Positions 1-8,083 are shown, counted from the first letter of the stretch. The stretch: 64,000 bases of DNA from Nonomuraea guangzhouensis (GCF_019396345.1 NZ_JAHKRM010000015.1:237642-301641), one strand, 5' to 3'. Notes: generated by a model from the letters alone, not told the origin. Made by a program: numbers and translations.

Positions 1-2
1 CG

Positions 3-275
3 GCCGTCGGGGCGGCGCTCGACAACGTCCGGGCGCACTGCGGGCCCGCGGCGCGGGCGTGGGTGTTCGCCGAGTCGGGGGACGGCACGGTGACGGTCAG
101 CGTCCGCGACGAAGGCCCGGGGATCGCGGCCGGCCGTTTGGCGGAGGCCGCCGCGGCCGGCCGTTTAGGCGTCTCCCAGTCCATCCGCGGCCGCATCGAG
201 GGGCTCGGCGGCCACGTCCTGATCACCGGCGTTCCGGGAGAGGGGACCGAGATCGAGCTCACGGTCCCTGCCTAG
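3..275 (+). CDS. Sensor histidine kinase, C-terminal fragment (partial)
   Basis: Open reading frame entering from the left edge; about 90 residues are visible. They hold the end of a GHKL ATPase domain: an ALDNV segment with the N-box Asn, the G1 motif DEGPGI, and GVSQSIRGRIEGLGG, a lid typical of NarL-type (HisKA_3) kinases. The response regulator starts 26 bases after the stop, so the two form a two-component pair. The sensor domain and phospho-acceptor His lie outside the window, so the signal cannot be inferred. Confidence 0.85.
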   Translation, partial: AVGAALDNVRAHCGPAARAWVFAESGDGTVTVSVRDEGPGIAAGRLAEAAAAGRLGVSQSIRGRIEGLGGHVLITGVPGEGTEIELTVPA

Positions 276-301
276 TGCTCCGTGACCCTAGAGTGGCGGC
301 C

Positions 302-943
302 ATGGTGCGGGTGATGGTGGTGGACGACCATCCGATGTGGCGTGACGGGGTCGCCAGGGATCTGGCCGAGGCGGGCTACGAGGTGGTCGCCGCCGTGGGC
401 GAGGGGCGGCAGGCGCTCCGCGTGGCCGGGGCCGTGCTGCCCGAGGTGGTCGTGCTCGACCTGCGGTTGCCCGACATGTCGGGGGCGGAGGTGGCCAAGG
501 GGCTGGCCGGGATGTCGCCGTCGCCGAGGGTGCTGGTGCTGTCGGCGAGTGCCGAGCCGGACGACGTGCTCGACGCGGTCAAGGCCGGAGCCTCCGGATA
601 TCTGGTGAAGTCGGCGAGCCGGGAGGAGTTCCTCGACGCCGTCCGGCGGACCGCGGACGGCGACGCGGTGTTCACGCCCGGCCTGGCCGGGCTCGTGCTG
701 GGGGAGTACCGGCGGCTCGCCGCCCAGCCCGCACCGGCCGAGGGGCCACGGCTGACCGACCGGGAGACCGAGGTGCTGCGGCTGGTCGCCAAGGGCCTGT
801 CCTACCGGCAGATCGCCGACCGGCTCGTGCTCTCGCACCGGACCGTACAGAACCACGTCCAGAACACCCTCCAGAAGCTCCAGCTCCACAACCGGGTGGA
901 ACTGGTGCGATATGCGATCGAGCAGGGGCTCGACGCGGACTAA
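302..943 (+). CDS. NarL/FixJ-family response regulator
   Basis: DNA-binding response regulator of 213 residues. The receiver domain has the acidic pair VVDDH near residue 8, phospho-acceptor Asp53 in VLDLRLPD and the conserved Lys in YLVKSAS. The C-terminal LuxR-type helix-turn-helix begins at LTDRETEVLRL and contains the recognition segment SHRTVQNHV. It is the partner of the kinase fragment just upstream. ATG 302 is chosen because the receiver domain starts there; an in-frame GTG at 293 is possible. No clear ribosome-binding site precedes either, so translation may be coupled to the kinase. Confidence 0.92.
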   Translation: MVRVMVVDDHPMWRDGVARDLAEAGYEVVAAVGEGRQALRVAGAVLPEVVVLDLRLPDMSGAEVAKGLAGMSPSPRVLVLSASAEPDDVLDAVKAGASGYLVKSASREEFLDAVRRTADGDAVFTPGLAGLVLGEYRRLAAQPAPAEGPRLTDRETEVLRLVAKGLSYRQIADRLVLSHRTVQNHVQNTLQKLQLHNRVELVRYAIEQGLDAD

Positions 944-1001
944 AATCGGTGGGTCGAGGCGTTGCCCTCAGCGCGTCCCCATCACTCCCGGAGGTTCTGC
1001 C

Positions 1002-2198
1002 ATGTCGATGTCCGCCCTGGGCGAGCCCTGCGTTCTGCTCAAGCTGGGCGAGATCGTCCTCAAGGGCAAGAACCGTGATCTCTTCGAACGCCGCCTGGTC
1101 GACAACATCCGCGAAGCCGTCAAAGAGCTCGGCCTCAAGCTCGACGTGCGCAAGCGGCACGGCGTCATCGCGATCTTCCTACCCGAGGGCGCCACGGCCG
1201 AGCAGTCGGAGATCGTGGCGCGGCGGGTCGCCGACGTGCCCGGGCTGGTCTGGATCCACTCGGCCTGGCGGGTCGCCAAGGACCCCGACGCCGTGCTCAA
1301 GGCGAGCCTGGAGCTCGTGTCCGAGCGCGAGGAGGTCAAGCGCGGGGCGACGTTCGCGGTGCGCTCGCGCCGCCGTGACAAGCGCTTCCCGCTGCGCTCC
1401 AACGAGCTCGACCGGCTCGTCGGCGGCGCCATCAACGACGCCTACGGCCTGCCGGTCAGGCTGAAGGACCCCGAGCTGACCGTGTTCATCGAGGTCGACA
1501 GGGACGAGGTGTTCGTCTTCACCGACGGCATCCCCGGCCAGGGCGGCCTGCCGGTCGGCAGCAGCGGCCGGGCGCTGGTGCTCATGTCGGGCGGCATCGA
1601 CTCCCCGGTGGCGGCCTACCGGATGATGCGCCGCGGGCTGCACGTCGACTTCCTGCACTTCTCGGGCATCCCGTTCACCACGTCCGAGTCGATCTACAAG
1701 GCGTACGCGCTGGTCAGGAAGCTCGACCGGTTCCAGGGCCGGTCGCGGTTGTGGGTGGTGCCGTTCGGCAAGGCCCAGCAGTCGATCCGCACCTCCGGGC
1801 AGGACCGGCTCGCGGTGATCGCCCAGCGGCGGCTCATGCTCAAGACGGCCGAGGAGGTCGCGCACCGCATCCACGCCGCCGCGCTGATCACCGGCGACGC
1901 CCTCGGCCAGGTGTCCTCCCAGACGCTGACCAACATCACGGCTCAGGACCACGCGGTCGAGCTGCCGATCCTGCGCCCGCTGGTGGGCTGGGACAAGACG
2001 GAGATCATGGCCGAGGCCCGGCGGATCGGCACGCTGGAGATCTCCGAGCTGCCCGACGAGGACTGCTGCTCGCTGCTGGCGCCCAAGCGGGCCGAGACGC
2101 GCGCGAAGATCGAGGACCTCAAGCAGATCGAGAAGCGGCTGGACGCCGAAGAGCTCGCCGTCCAGCTCGCCGACTCGATCCAGGAGTACAAACTCTGA
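1002..2198 (+). CDS. thiI: tRNA 4-thiouridine synthase ThiI
   Basis: ATP-dependent sulfurtransferase that makes 4-thiouridine at tRNA position 8 and in some bacteria also feeds sulfur to thiazole synthesis. The 398-residue protein has an N-terminal ferredoxin-like/THUMP region with a KLGEIVLKGKNR signature, then the PP-loop motif SGGIDSPVA of the AANH ATPase. It stops near the EDCCSLLAPK segment and lacks the rhodanese extension found in E. coli ThiI, as in many Gram-positive forms. The start is ATG 1002, preceded by GGAGG at 990-994; the frame is open further upstream but without similar support. The thiamin genes near 19-24 kb are a separate locus. Confidence 0.95.
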   Translation: MSMSALGEPCVLLKLGEIVLKGKNRDLFERRLVDNIREAVKELGLKLDVRKRHGVIAIFLPEGATAEQSEIVARRVADVPGLVWIHSAWRVAKDPDAVLKASLELVSEREEVKRGATFAVRSRRRDKRFPLRSNELDRLVGGAINDAYGLPVRLKDPELTVFIEVDRDEVFVFTDGIPGQGGLPVGSSGRALVLMSGGIDSPVAAYRMMRRGLHVDFLHFSGIPFTTSESIYKAYALVRKLDRFQGRSRLWVVPFGKAQQSIRTSGQDRLAVIAQRRLMLKTAEEVAHRIHAAALITGDALGQVSSQTLTNITAQDHAVELPILRPLVGWDKTEIMAEARRIGTLEISELPDEDCCSLLAPKRAETRAKIEDLKQIEKRLDAEELAVQLADSIQEYKL

Positions 2199-2200
2199 GC

Positions 2201-2251
2201 TGAGGCCGGGCCGCCCGTAGGGGGCCATCCAGCCGGGTGGGCCCGGCCTCA
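2201..2251. terminator. Bidirectional terminator between thiI and the YiaA/B-type gene
   Basis: Perfect 12-bp inverted repeat, TGAGGCCGGGCC at 2201-2212 and its complement at 2240-2251, between two convergent genes. It starts 3 bases after the thiI stop. There is no long T-tract, as is common in actinomycetes, so the call rests on stem strength and position. Confidence 0.7.
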
Positions 2252-2258
2252 GGCTTCC

Positions 2259-2549
2259 TCAGGCCGAGTCCACCCTGAACGGGTCGTGCTCGGCCAGCAG
2301 CTTGTCCAGGCGGGCCTGGTCGACGCGGGTGCTGACCCCCGACAGCTCCTGGCGGTCGCGGACGACCTTGCTGAGTGTGATGGTCGAGGTGATGACGTAC
2401 AGGGTGCCCAGGGCGAGGAAGGCCCTGATCCACCCGGAGGCCGGGAGATAGACCAGGGCGATCACCACTGACGACACGGAGACGGCGAACGACAGGATCG
2501 CCTGGACGTAATAGGCGGTGGTCTGGGTGGGCTGGATGGGCTTCGTCAT
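2259..2549 (-). CDS. YiaA/YiaB-type two-helix membrane protein
   Basis: Small protein of about 96 residues with two hydrophobic segments, AILSFAVSVSSVVIALVYL and a second of similar length around FLALGTLYVITSTI, and a charged C-terminal tail. This matches the YiaA/YiaB two-helix domain family, whose biochemical role is unknown. Three in-frame ATG codons exist (2594, 2558, 2549). The one at 2549 is preferred because TKPIQPTQTTAYYVQ begins the typical N-terminus. It stands alone, convergent with thiI. Confidence 0.75.
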   Translation of the reverse strand: MTKPIQPTQTTAYYVQAILSFAVSVSSVVIALVYLPASGWIRAFLALGTLYVITSTITLSKVVRDRQELSGVSTRVDQARLDKLLAEHDPFRVDSA

Positions 2550-2659
2550 GCCGACCATCGTCACGCCGGGCGCTATGTCAGCGCATGGGGTCACATACTC
2601 AAGTTACTGATGAGTACGGCCGACCTGGCGCGGCGCCGGCCGTACCCGTCAGGGGCGGG

Positions 2660-3691
2660 TCAGACCACCATCGCGGCGGCGGCGCTCTTGCCCAGCAGCG
2701 GCGGGAAGTCCCGCATGACCTGGGCCAGCTCGCCCAGATCCCCGTCGACCAGCGCCTGCGGCCCGTCACAAAGAGCCTGCTCCGGATGCGGGTGCACGTC
2801 GATGATGACGCCGTCGGCGCCCACGCCGATCGCCGCGCGGGTCAGCGGCAGCACCAGATCGCGCCGGCCGCCCGAGTGCGACGGGTCGACGATCACCGGC
2901 AGGTGCGACAGCCGCTGCGCCACCGGCACGGCCGAGATGTCGAGCGTGTTGCGCGTGGCGGTCTCGAACGTCCTGACGCCGCGTTCGCACAGCACGATGT
3001 CGAGGTTGCCGCGCTGCGCGACGTACTCGGCGGCCATCAGCCACTCCTCGATCGTCGCGTTCATGCCGCGCTTGAGCATCACCGGCTTGCCGGCCGCGCC
3101 GACCGCCTGCAGCAGTGCGAAGTTCTGCGCGTTGCGGGTGCCGACCTGCAGCATGTCCGCGTACGAGGCGACCAGCTCGACGTCCTGTGCGTCGACCACC
3201 TCGGTGACGATCGGCAGCCCCGTCTCCTCGCGCACGTCGGCGAGGATGCGCAGGCCCTGCTCGCCCAGCCCCTGGAAGGCGTACGGCGAGGTGCGCGGCT
3301 TGAAGGCGCCGCCGCGCAGCAGCGTCGCGCCGGCCACCATGGCCATCCTGGCCGCCTCCAGCGTCTGCTGGGGCGTCTCCACCGCGCACGGTCCCGCGAT
3401 CAGTGTCACGGTGCCGGGGCCGATCGGCACGCCGCCCACGTGGACCGTGGACCGTTCGGGGTGGTTCTCCCTGCTCACCAGCTTGTACGGGGTGCTCACC
3501 CGCATCACGTCGCGCACCCCCGGCATGCCGCGCAGGCTCGCCTCGTCGAGCTGGGCCACATCGCCCACCAGCCCGACGATCGTGCGCCGCACACCCCTGC
3601 TCACGAACGCCTCGACCCCGGCCGCCTGGACGACCGCCACGATCGACGCGAGATCATCCCCGGTGGCCTCCTGGCCCATCACGATCACCAT
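2660..3691 (-). CDS. aroF: 3-deoxy-7-phosphoheptulonate (DAHP) synthase, class I
   Basis: First enzyme of the shikimate pathway; condenses phosphoenolpyruvate and erythrose-4-phosphate. The 343 residues hold an N-terminal ferredoxin-like regulatory domain (about 1-90) and a KDPG-aldolase-like barrel. Visible active-site segments are IAGPCAVE, the lysine-bearing VMLKRGMNAT, and VDPSHSGGRRDLV. This is the short AroF/AroG-beta layout rather than the plant-type class II enzyme. ATG 3691 follows AGGAG on the minus strand. Upstream lie a 17-bp-stem hairpin and a leader ORF rich in Phe, Trp and Tyr, suggesting attenuation by aromatic amino acid supply. Confidence 0.95.
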   Translation of the reverse strand: MVIVMGQEATGDDLASIVAVVQAAGVEAFVSRGVRRTIVGLVGDVAQLDEASLRGMPGVRDVMRVSTPYKLVSRENHPERSTVHVGGVPIGPGTVTLIAGPCAVETPQQTLEAARMAMVAGATLLRGGAFKPRTSPYAFQGLGEQGLRILADVREETGLPIVTEVVDAQDVELVASYADMLQVGTRNAQNFALLQAVGAAGKPVMLKRGMNATIEEWLMAAEYVAQRGNLDIVLCERGVRTFETATRNTLDISAVPVAQRLSHLPVIVDPSHSGGRRDLVLPLTRAAIGVGADGVIIDVHPHPEQALCDGPQALVDGDLGELAQVMRDFPPLLGKSAAAAMVV

Positions 3692-3712
3692 CTGCTGCTC
3701 CTCTGATAGAAC

Positions 3713-3769
3713 GAAAAACCCCTGGAAACGCCGAAAGGCCCCGGGTCCTTGTGGACCCGGGGCCTTTCG
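3713..3769 (-). terminator. Candidate attenuator hairpin upstream of aroF
   Basis: Perfect 17-bp inverted repeat (3732-3748 with 3753-3769, loop of 4) between the aromatic leader ORF and aroF. On the minus strand it is followed after about 10 bases by a GTTTTTCG run. Competing pairings are visible. GGCGAACG just 5' of the hairpin can pair with CGTTCGCC inside the leader ORF, and GGACCCG in the leader can pair with CGGGTCC in the 5' arm. That is the arrangement expected of a translation-coupled attenuator; it is inferred from sequence only. Confidence 0.65.
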
Positions 3770-3781
3770 TTCGCCTGTGTG

Positions 3782-3850
3782 CTAACGCAGCATCAGCTGG
3801 CGAACGGACTCGGGTCCGTCGCCATACCAAAACAGGAACGCGTTACGCAT
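3782..3850 (-). CDS. Aromatic-rich leader peptide upstream of aroF
   Basis: A 22-codon ORF from ATG 3850 to TAG at 3782-3784, ending 90 bases before aroF. Residues 5-9 read Phe-Leu-Phe-Trp-Tyr, so all three aromatic end products of the pathway are encoded within five codons. This clustering, the small size and the strong hairpin behind it fit a leader peptide whose translation senses charged aromatic tRNAs. Leader-peptide control of DAHP synthase genes is known in other actinobacteria; the function here is inferred. Confidence 0.7.
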   Translation of the reverse strand: MRNAFLFWYGDGPESVRQLMLR

Positions 3851-3945
3851 GGACCCGATGCTACCGCACCGCACCCGGGCGCGAGGCACGCACGGGCCGG
3901 TGGCAGGATGGCCCAAGACCACGGAAACCGGCGAGGGGAGTGTAC

Positions 3946-4542
3946 GTGGAGGAATCGCGCCTGCCTCCGGGCCAGTACGTCCCGCGCGGCCGGCCGGTGA
4001 TCCACTACGGCAGGGTGCCTCAGTTCCGGCCCGACAGCTGGGACTTCCGCGTTTTCGGAGCCACCGCCTCGGGCGCGGAGCACCGTTTCACCTGGCCGGA
4101 GTTCGAGAGCCTGCCGCGCACCGACGTGATCGCGGATTTCCACTGCGTGACCAAGTTCTCGATCATGGGCAACGAATGGCGGGGCGTGAGCCCGGCGACC
4201 ATCGTCGCGGCGGCGCCGCCCGACCCGGGTGTGCGGCATGTGATGATCTGGGCCGAGTACGGCTTCAGCGCCAACATCCGGATGTCCGACTTCATCGCCC
4301 CGGACACGCTGTTCGCCATGGAACTGGACGACAAGCCGATCAGCGCCGAGCGCGGCTTCCCCGTACGGGCTGTCGTGCCCCATCTGTACGCGTGGAAGAG
4401 CGTCAAATGGGTGCGGGCCATCGAGTATCTTCTCGAAGATCGCCGGGGCTTCTGGGAGGAACGCGGCTACCACAACGTGGCCGATCCCTGGCGCGAGCAA
4501 CGCTACTCCTACCAGGAAGAACCCGGTGAAGGCCCTCCGTAG
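3946..4542 (+). CDS. Molybdopterin-dependent (sulfite oxidase-type) oxidoreductase
   Basis: About 198 residues with the sulfite-oxidase-type molybdopterin fold. The segment DFHCVTKFSIMGNEWRGV carries the cysteine expected to ligate molybdenum. The C-terminal LYAWKSVKWVRAIEY is typical of the MsrP/YedY-like and actinobacterial sulfite-oxidase-like enzymes. No signal peptide or Tat motif is visible, so it is probably cytoplasmic; the substrate is unknown. GTG 3946 is chosen because GGGGAG at 3935-3940 is well placed; GTG 3940 is the alternative. The reading frame remains open far upstream, antisense to aroF, which is spurious. Confidence 0.85.
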   Translation: MEESRLPPGQYVPRGRPVIHYGRVPQFRPDSWDFRVFGATASGAEHRFTWPEFESLPRTDVIADFHCVTKFSIMGNEWRGVSPATIVAAAPPDPGVRHVMIWAEYGFSANIRMSDFIAPDTLFAMELDDKPISAERGFPVRAVVPHLYAWKSVKWVRAIEYLLEDRRGFWEERGYHNVADPWREQRYSYQEEPGEGPP

Positions 4543-4586
4543 GGTTTTCCCCCGAACACGGTCCGTTGTTGGCTACGGTTGCCCGC

Positions 4587-5750
4587 ATGTCGACCACCGC
4601 GTGCGTGGTGCTCTCCTGCCTGACCTTCTTCCTCGGCTATGCGGTCGCCCGGTTGTCGCGCGGGCGTCCGGGGCCGCCCGAGCCGGCTGAGCCTCCCGCG
4701 GGCGACTGGAAGGACGAGGCGACGTTCACCGCGCTGCACATCGCCGCGCTGGCGGCCCCCTCGCTGCGCGCCGGCCTGAACCGCGACTCGGCCCGCAAGG
4801 CCGTACGCCATCTGCACGCCCTGCTCGGCACGTACGCCGTCGCGATCACCTCGACCGAGGCGGCGCTGGCCTGGGACGGGCCGTGCACCGACGAGGTGCT
4901 CACCTACGCCAGGACCGTGCTGGCGTCCGGGCGGGCCCAGGTGTTCGCCGGCGAGCCGTACGGCGCGGTCGTCGTGCCGCTGCTCGTCGAGGGCAAGCTC
5001 GTCGGCACGCTGGCGGCCTTCGACCAGGAGGTGAGCGCGGCGCTGGTGCGGACCGTCGCCGAGGTCGGCCGGTGGGTGTCGGGCCAGCTGGAGCTGGCCG
5101 AGCTCGACACCTCGCGGCGGCGCGCGCTGGAGGCGGAGATGCGGGCCCTGCGCGCGCAGATCTCGCCGCACTTCATCTACAACGCGCTGACCACGATCGC
5201 CTCCTTCGTCCGCACCGATCCGGCGCGGGCCCGCGAACTGCTGCTGGACTTCGCGGACTTCGCCCGATACGCGCTGCGCAGGGCGCACGACTTCACCACC
5301 CTGGCCGACGAGCTGACCTGCGTCGACCGCTATCTGCTGCTGGAGCGGGCGCGCTTCGGCGACCGGCTGCGCTTCAGCGTGCAGGTGGCGCCCGAGGTGC
5401 TGCCGGTGCCCGTGCCGTTCCTGTGCCTGCAACCGCTGGTGGAGAACGCGATCAAGCACGGCATGGGCAGCCGCGGCGGCACCGGCGAGGTACGGGTCGT
5501 GGCCCGCGACGCCGGGCCGGAGGCGCACATCACGGTCGAGGACGACGGCACCGGCATGGATCCCGAACACGCCAGGCGGGTGCTCGACGACGACCCGAGG
5601 CGCGAGGGCAACGGCATCGGCCTGGCCAACGTGGACGTGCGGATGCGCCAGATCTACGGCGACGGCTACGGGCTGGTCGTGGAGACGGCACTGGGTTCGG
5701 GCACCACGGTGCGGCTCCGCGTGCCCAAGACGCGCCTTAGCCCTCTGTAG
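4587..5750 (+). CDS. LytS/YehU-type sensor histidine kinase
   Basis: Sensor kinase of 387 residues: one N-terminal membrane helix (about 5-22), a GAF-like region (about 45-165), then a His_kinase domain with SPHFIYNALTTIASFVR carrying the phospho-acceptor His. The GHKL ATPase follows, with N-box LVENAIKHG and EDDGTGM. This is the architecture of kinases that pair with LytTR regulators, and such a regulator follows 66 bases later. ATG 4587 is preferred because the membrane helix begins directly after it. No ribosome-binding site is obvious, so a leaderless transcript is possible. Confidence 0.93.
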   Translation: MSTTACVVLSCLTFFLGYAVARLSRGRPGPPEPAEPPAGDWKDEATFTALHIAALAAPSLRAGLNRDSARKAVRHLHALLGTYAVAITSTEAALAWDGPCTDEVLTYARTVLASGRAQVFAGEPYGAVVVPLLVEGKLVGTLAAFDQEVSAALVRTVAEVGRWVSGQLELAELDTSRRRALEAEMRALRAQISPHFIYNALTTIASFVRTDPARARELLLDFADFARYALRRAHDFTTLADELTCVDRYLLLERARFGDRLRFSVQVAPEVLPVPVPFLCLQPLVENAIKHGMGSRGGTGEVRVVARDAGPEAHITVEDDGTGMDPEHARRVLDDDPRREGNGIGLANVDVRMRQIYGDGYGLVVETALGSGTTVRLRVPKTRLSPL

Positions 5751-5783
5751 TCAATTATTCGCGCTGCGTTCGCAAGTCGCTTG

Positions 5784-5817
5784 TGACCTCAGCGTTATTA
5801 AGGCAGCGTTGAGGTCA
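5784..5817. promoter_or_regulatory. Inverted repeat overlapping the LytTR gene start
   Basis: TGACCTCA at 5784-5791 is repeated inverted as TGAGGTCA at 5810-5817, ending on the A of the start codon. It could be an operator for autoregulation, or a hairpin that hides the GAGG ribosome-binding sequence at 5811-5814. Which role applies cannot be decided from the sequence. Confidence 0.4.
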
Positions 5818-6557
5818 TGCTGCGTGTGCTGGCCGTCGACGATGAGGTGCCCGCCCTGGAAGAGCTGGCCTACCTGCTCCGCAAGGACTCCAGGGTGGAG
5901 CGGGTCACGACCGCGAGCGACGGTGTCGCCGCCTTGCAGGGGATGGTGCAGATGATCGGGGCCGGCGAGCGGCTCGACGGGGTGTTCCTCGACATCAGGA
6001 TGCCGGGCATGGACGGGCTCGACCTGGCCAGGCTCGTCGGCGGCTTCCCCAGCCCGCCCAAGCTGGTGTTCGTCACGGCGCATGAGGAGTGCGCGGTGCG
6101 GGCGTTCGAGCTGGAGGCCGTCGACTACCTGCTGAAACCGGTCCGGGCCGAACGGCTGGCCGAGGCGGTGCGCCGGCTGGAGGTGGCCGTGTCTCCGCTT
6201 CCCGAGCCGGGGCTCGACGATGTGATCCCGGTTGAGCTGAGCGGGATCACCCGGTTCATTCCGCAGCAGGCGGTCTGGTTCGCCGAGGCCAAGGGCGACT
6301 ACGTGCGCCTCCATACGGTGGACGGCAGCTACCTCGTACGCATGTCCCTGGCGGCGCTGGAACGCCGCTGGGCGGACGCCGGGTTCATCAGGGTGCACCG
6401 GAGCACTCTCGTCTCCGCGCGGCACGTGAGCGAGCTCAGATTCGAGGGCGGCCGGGTGATGCTGACCGTCGGCACCGAGACGCTCCAGGTGAGCAGGCGG
6501 CACAGCCGCCAGGTGCGCGAGCAGCTGGTCCGCCAGCACCGCGGCGCCATCTCCTGA
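5817..6557 (+). CDS. LytTR-family response regulator
   Basis: 246 residues: a receiver domain with AVDDE near residue 6, phospho-acceptor Asp in VFLDIRMPGMDG and Lys in YLLKPV, then a LytTR DNA-binding domain from about residue 150 (ARHVSELRFEGGRVMLTV, QVSRRHSRQVREQL). It is the partner of the LytS-type kinase just upstream. The start lies in an inverted repeat with GAGG only 2 bases from ATG; GTG 5823 is an alternative. A GC-rich tetraloop hairpin lies about 60 bases after the stop. Confidence 0.94.
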   Translation: MLRVLAVDDEVPALEELAYLLRKDSRVERVTTASDGVAALQGMVQMIGAGERLDGVFLDIRMPGMDGLDLARLVGGFPSPPKLVFVTAHEECAVRAFELEAVDYLLKPVRAERLAEAVRRLEVAVSPLPEPGLDDVIPVELSGITRFIPQQAVWFAEAKGDYVRLHTVDGSYLVRMSLAALERRWADAGFIRVHRSTLVSARHVSELRFEGGRVMLTVGTETLQVSRRHSRQVREQLVRQHRGAIS

Positions 6558-6619
6558 CCGTTCCGCCCGCCCGACCCCCTCGGCCGGGGTGGGCGTGAAC
6601 GCGGGGAGTGTGAACGGCC

Positions 6620-6643
6620 CCCCGCGCCGTTCGCGGCGCGGGG
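6620..6643 (+). terminator. Terminator after the LytTR gene
   Basis: Perfect 10-bp stem (6620-6629 with 6634-6643) closed by a TTCG tetraloop and followed by TGTTTCTTCG. Its position behind the two-component operon supports an intrinsic terminator. Confidence 0.75.
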
Positions 6644-6699
6644 TGTTTCTTCGTGATGGGCGCGAGTTCCCTGGTCAACCGGGTTGGCCGGCTCCGTGG

Positions 6700-7243
6700 C
6701 GGGCCGGAGGGCCATCGTGCCCGAGCGCGCGGGGCCCCGGAATCGACCGCTCGTCGTGTCGGACCGGCCGTTCATCGTAGCTCTACGCTCCGTATGGCGA
6801 TGACTACATACCGTTCGACGAGCTGTCCGTAAACTGGGGTTCGCCCGCAAGATCGCGACCGTAGTGTTTGCGCATCGGAAGCCACCCGGCGCATCGGGGG
6901 GACGAGCCGCAAGGCTCACTGCTTTGGACTGATGCGCCGGATCCACGGTGACCTTCCTGGTCACCACGGCTGTCGGGCCCTCTACCGGGGGGCAGGGCCC
7001 GCCTGCCGAGCACGTGTGGGACGCCCGCTGTGGCCGCGGAAGGACCGCGATCCGGCTAACGGGGGCGGCCGGATCGCGAGAGCGGGCGTCCCGACACGTG
7101 CACGAGGAAATACCACCCAGACGGCCAAGAGTGCGCACGTCACGGCGCCCAGCCCCATGAACCGCAGGAGCGTGCCCCTGGACGGGGCCCGGCCACGTAT
7201 GGCGGGTGGGGCTCACCGGGCTGGCCGTAAAAGCAAAAGGTGG
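6700..7243. other. Structured gene-free region between convergent genes
   Basis: No credible coding sequence. Instead there is a run of inverted repeats. CCGGCGCATC/GATGCGCCGG (6886-6895 with 6931-6940) encloses GAGCC-GCAA-GGCTC. GGTGACC/GGTCACC (6947-6953 with 6959-6965) follows, then GGGCCC repeats (6975-6980, 6995-7000). A large two-tier repeat comes last: 7011-7029 pairs with 7081-7100, and inside it 7045-7056 pairs with 7068-7078. This density of hairpins between two convergent genes could be a noncoding RNA or a compound terminator. Confidence 0.5.
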
Positions 7244-8083
7244 TTAACCGTCGCGGAGCTTCTTCAGCGTTTCTATATCCTCGCGGTGCTTGTCAGCTTT
7301 GCCCGGGGTCTCGATGCAGATCGGGACGCCCGCCACGGCCGGGTGGCGCATGAGGTCGGCGAACGGCTGGGCGCCGATCGTCCCGGCGCCGATGTTCTCG
7401 TGGCGGTCCTTCTTCGAGCCGCACGCGTCCTTGGAGTCGTTGGCGTGGATCAGCTTCAGCCGCCCCGGCGCGATCTCGTGCAGCGCGTCGAACGTCTCCT
7501 TCACCCCGCCCGCCGCGACCAGGTCGTGCCCGGCCGAGAACGCGTGGCACGTGTCGAGGCAGATGCCGGCTCGCGGGTGCCAGTCGAGCGTCTCCAGGTA
7601 GGGCTCCAGGTCCTGCACCGTGGCGCAGAGCATCGCCCCCTGGCCCGCCATCGGCTCCAGCAGCAGGTCGGGGCCGCCGTCGGGGATCTCGTCGAGCAGC
7701 GGCAGCAGGTGCTCGCGCAACTGGCGCAGCGCGTCCTCGCGCGGCTGCGTCACCGCCGAGCCCGTGTGCACCACGACCCCCTTGGCGCCGATCTCGACGC
7801 CGCGTCGCAGCGTGTGGCGGACCAGCGCCACGGAACCGGCCAGCGTCTCGGCGTTGGGCGAGCCGAAGTTGGCCAGGTAGGGAACGTGAACGAAGGTGTC
7901 GACGCCCGACTCGGCCAGCGCGGCGTCCTGGTCGGGCTTGCCCGCCGTGAGCGCCCAGGCGCGGGGATTGGTGACGAACACCTGGATCATCTCGGCGCCG
8001 ATCTCGGCCATGTACGCCAGACCGCCCGTCGCCAGGCCGCCGGTGACGGAGACGTGTCCGCCGATGAGAGAGGTTGGGGTCAT
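7244..8083 (-). CDS. nfo: Deoxyribonuclease IV (endonuclease IV)
   Basis: AP endonuclease for base-excision repair; cleaves 5' of abasic sites using three zinc ions. The 279-residue TIM-barrel shows the metal-binding family segments: GGHVSVTGGL near the start, VHVPYLANFGSP, VVVHTGS, LLLEPMAGQG, ICLDTCHAFSAGHD, LKLIHANDSKD and the C-terminal ICIETPG. ATG 8083 is chosen because GGHVSVTGG should lie close to the N-terminus; the frame is open to 8149. It is divergent from the urate-catabolism operon. Confidence 0.95.
   Translation of the reverse strand: MTPTSLIGGHVSVTGGLATGGLAYMAEIGAEMIQVFVTNPRAWALTAGKPDQDAALAESGVDTFVHVPYLANFGSPNAETLAGSVALVRHTLRRGVEIGAKGVVVHTGSAVTQPREDALRQLREHLLPLLDEIPDGGPDLLLEPMAGQGAMLCATVQDLEPYLETLDWHPRAGICLDTCHAFSAGHDLVAAGGVKETFDALHEIAPGRLKLIHANDSKDACGSKKDRHENIGAGTIGAQPFADLMRHPAVAGVPICIETPGKADKHREDIETLKKLRDG

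Noticed and set aside
6329..7216. 295-residue minus-strand ORF across the structured gap
   Set aside because: No domain, crosses several hairpins and the end of the LytTR gene.
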